In this document: piece after piece, positions 5,192 through 5,535 of the stretch
Layout of the letters: each line of letters begins with the position of its first letter
Position numbering within the stretch: the stretch's first letter is position 1
Assembly (NCBI GenBank): GCA_019323665.1
Contig: JAHWHA010000137.1
Span: 1 to 5,535 of the forward strand
Length of the DNA: 5,535 bases
Direction of reading: 5' to 3'
Source: Candidatus Woesearchaeota archaeon
GTDB lineage: Archaea; Nanobdellota; Nanobdellia; Woesearchaeales; JAGVZT01
Position numbers and translations under genes: made by a program
Notes under the pieces: model-generated
Seen by the model: the letters and a program-made list of their open reading frames with translations, nothing else
Told to the model about the DNA's origin: nothing
Databases searched by the model: none

Positions 5192-5535
5192 ATGGCAGAG
5201 GCAACAGCTCCAAAAACTACGCCTAGAACGCAGCTCAAGAAGGGCACTCAACCCAGTGCAGAGGCTGCGGCAAAGGAAAAACCTGTAAAGGACTCCAAGG
5301 CAATGCTTGCTGCTGTTAGGATTAGGGGGATGGTTAATGTCAACACCGACATTGCCAGCACAATGCGATACCTGCATCTCCAAAGAAAAAACAGCTGTGT
5401 TTTGTTAGAAAAAAATCCGAGCAATCTTGGGATGATGAAGAAGGCAAAGGATTACATAACGTTTGGTGAGATTGATGATGCCACTTTCAAACTGCTTGTA
5501 GAGAAGAGAGGTGAGGAATACAAAGGCAGAGAGCA
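5192..5535 (+). CDS. rpl30: 50S ribosomal protein uL30 (L30), partial, with N-terminal leader
   Basis: uL30 is a large-subunit protein and the next gene expected after uS5 in archaeal clusters. The 114 complete codons before the window edge show the archaeal uL30 core from about residue 38: MLAAVRIRGMVNVNTDIAST (38-57), the LHLQRKNSCVLLEKNPSNLG segment (about 61-80) and KAKDYITFGEID (84-95), then the start of the usual Arg/Gly-rich part. Archaeal uL30 normally begins about where Met38 (ATG 5303) is. The 37 residues before it are rich in Ala, Lys, Thr and Pro and look unstructured. The frame is open through the leader and AGGAGGAG at 5173-5180 supports ATG 5192, two bases after the uS5 stop. 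The C-terminus lies outside the window. Confidence 0.92.
   Translation, partial: MAEATAPKTTPRTQLKKGTQPSAEAAAKEKPVKDSKAMLAAVRIRGMVNVNTDIASTMRYLHLQRKNSCVLLEKNPSNLGMMKKAKDYITFGEIDDATFKLLVEKRGEEYKGRE

Noticed and set aside
1..5535. Previously undescribed system, mobile element, CRISPR or phage remnant
   Set aside because: Nearly every base is accounted for by in-order ribosomal protein genes on one strand. I saw no direct repeats, integrase or transposase motifs, tRNA or unexplained gene.

Overview
The window is a stretch of an archaeal ribosomal-protein cluster (spc-type operon), with every gene on the + strand and almost no non-coding DNA. The order is [end of uL24] - eS4 - uL5 - uS14 - uS8 - uL6 - eL32 - eL19 - uL18 - uS5 - [start of uL30]. 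The order itself is diagnostic of Archaea: eS4, eL32 and eL19 sit at their usual archaeal positions among universal proteins, and bacteria have no such genes. The archaeal C-x4-C-x-C segment in uS5 and the Shine-Dalgarno-like GGAG/GGTG sites fit as well.

Layout: positions 1-30 hold the last codons of an upstream gene, probably uL24. eS4 (33-743) ends in a hairpin at its stop codon and is followed by the most AT-rich spacer in the window (744-804), which is a possible internal promoter. uL5 (805-1317), uS14 (1314-1544) and uS8 (1550-1942) form a tight block, with uS14 starting inside the uL5 stop codon. A 37-base spacer leads to uL6 (1980-2540). eL32 (2541-3233) starts at a GTG touching the uL6 stop, and eL19 (3248-3700) follows. 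uL18 (3697-4281) and uS5 (4278-5189) each start in an ATGA overlap with the gene before. uL30 begins at 5192 and runs off the window. No stretch longer than 61 bases is non-coding, and I see no tRNA, rRNA, CRISPR or mobile element.

Together these genes supply proteins of both subunits: eS4, uS14, uS8 and uS5 for 30S, and uL5, uL6, eL32, eL19, uL18 and uL30 for 50S. Three ATGA overlaps, one abutting junction and several short spacers suggest a polycistronic, translationally coupled message.

The unusual part is a set of additions to otherwise canonical proteins: an acidic-then-basic N-terminal extension of about 70 residues on uS5, a highly charged tail of about 75 residues on eL32, a 37-residue Ala/Lys/Pro/Thr-rich leader on uL30, an N-terminally extended uS14 (76 residues instead of about 50-57), and an altered, enlarged loop in the N-terminal RNA-binding domain of uS5. 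From memory, the extended uS14 and the uS5 loop resemble DPANN archaea (Woesearchaeota/Pacearchaeota-like lineages). That placement is an inference without a search. I found no evidence of a new defence, mobile or metabolic system; this is a core housekeeping locus with interesting protein extensions.
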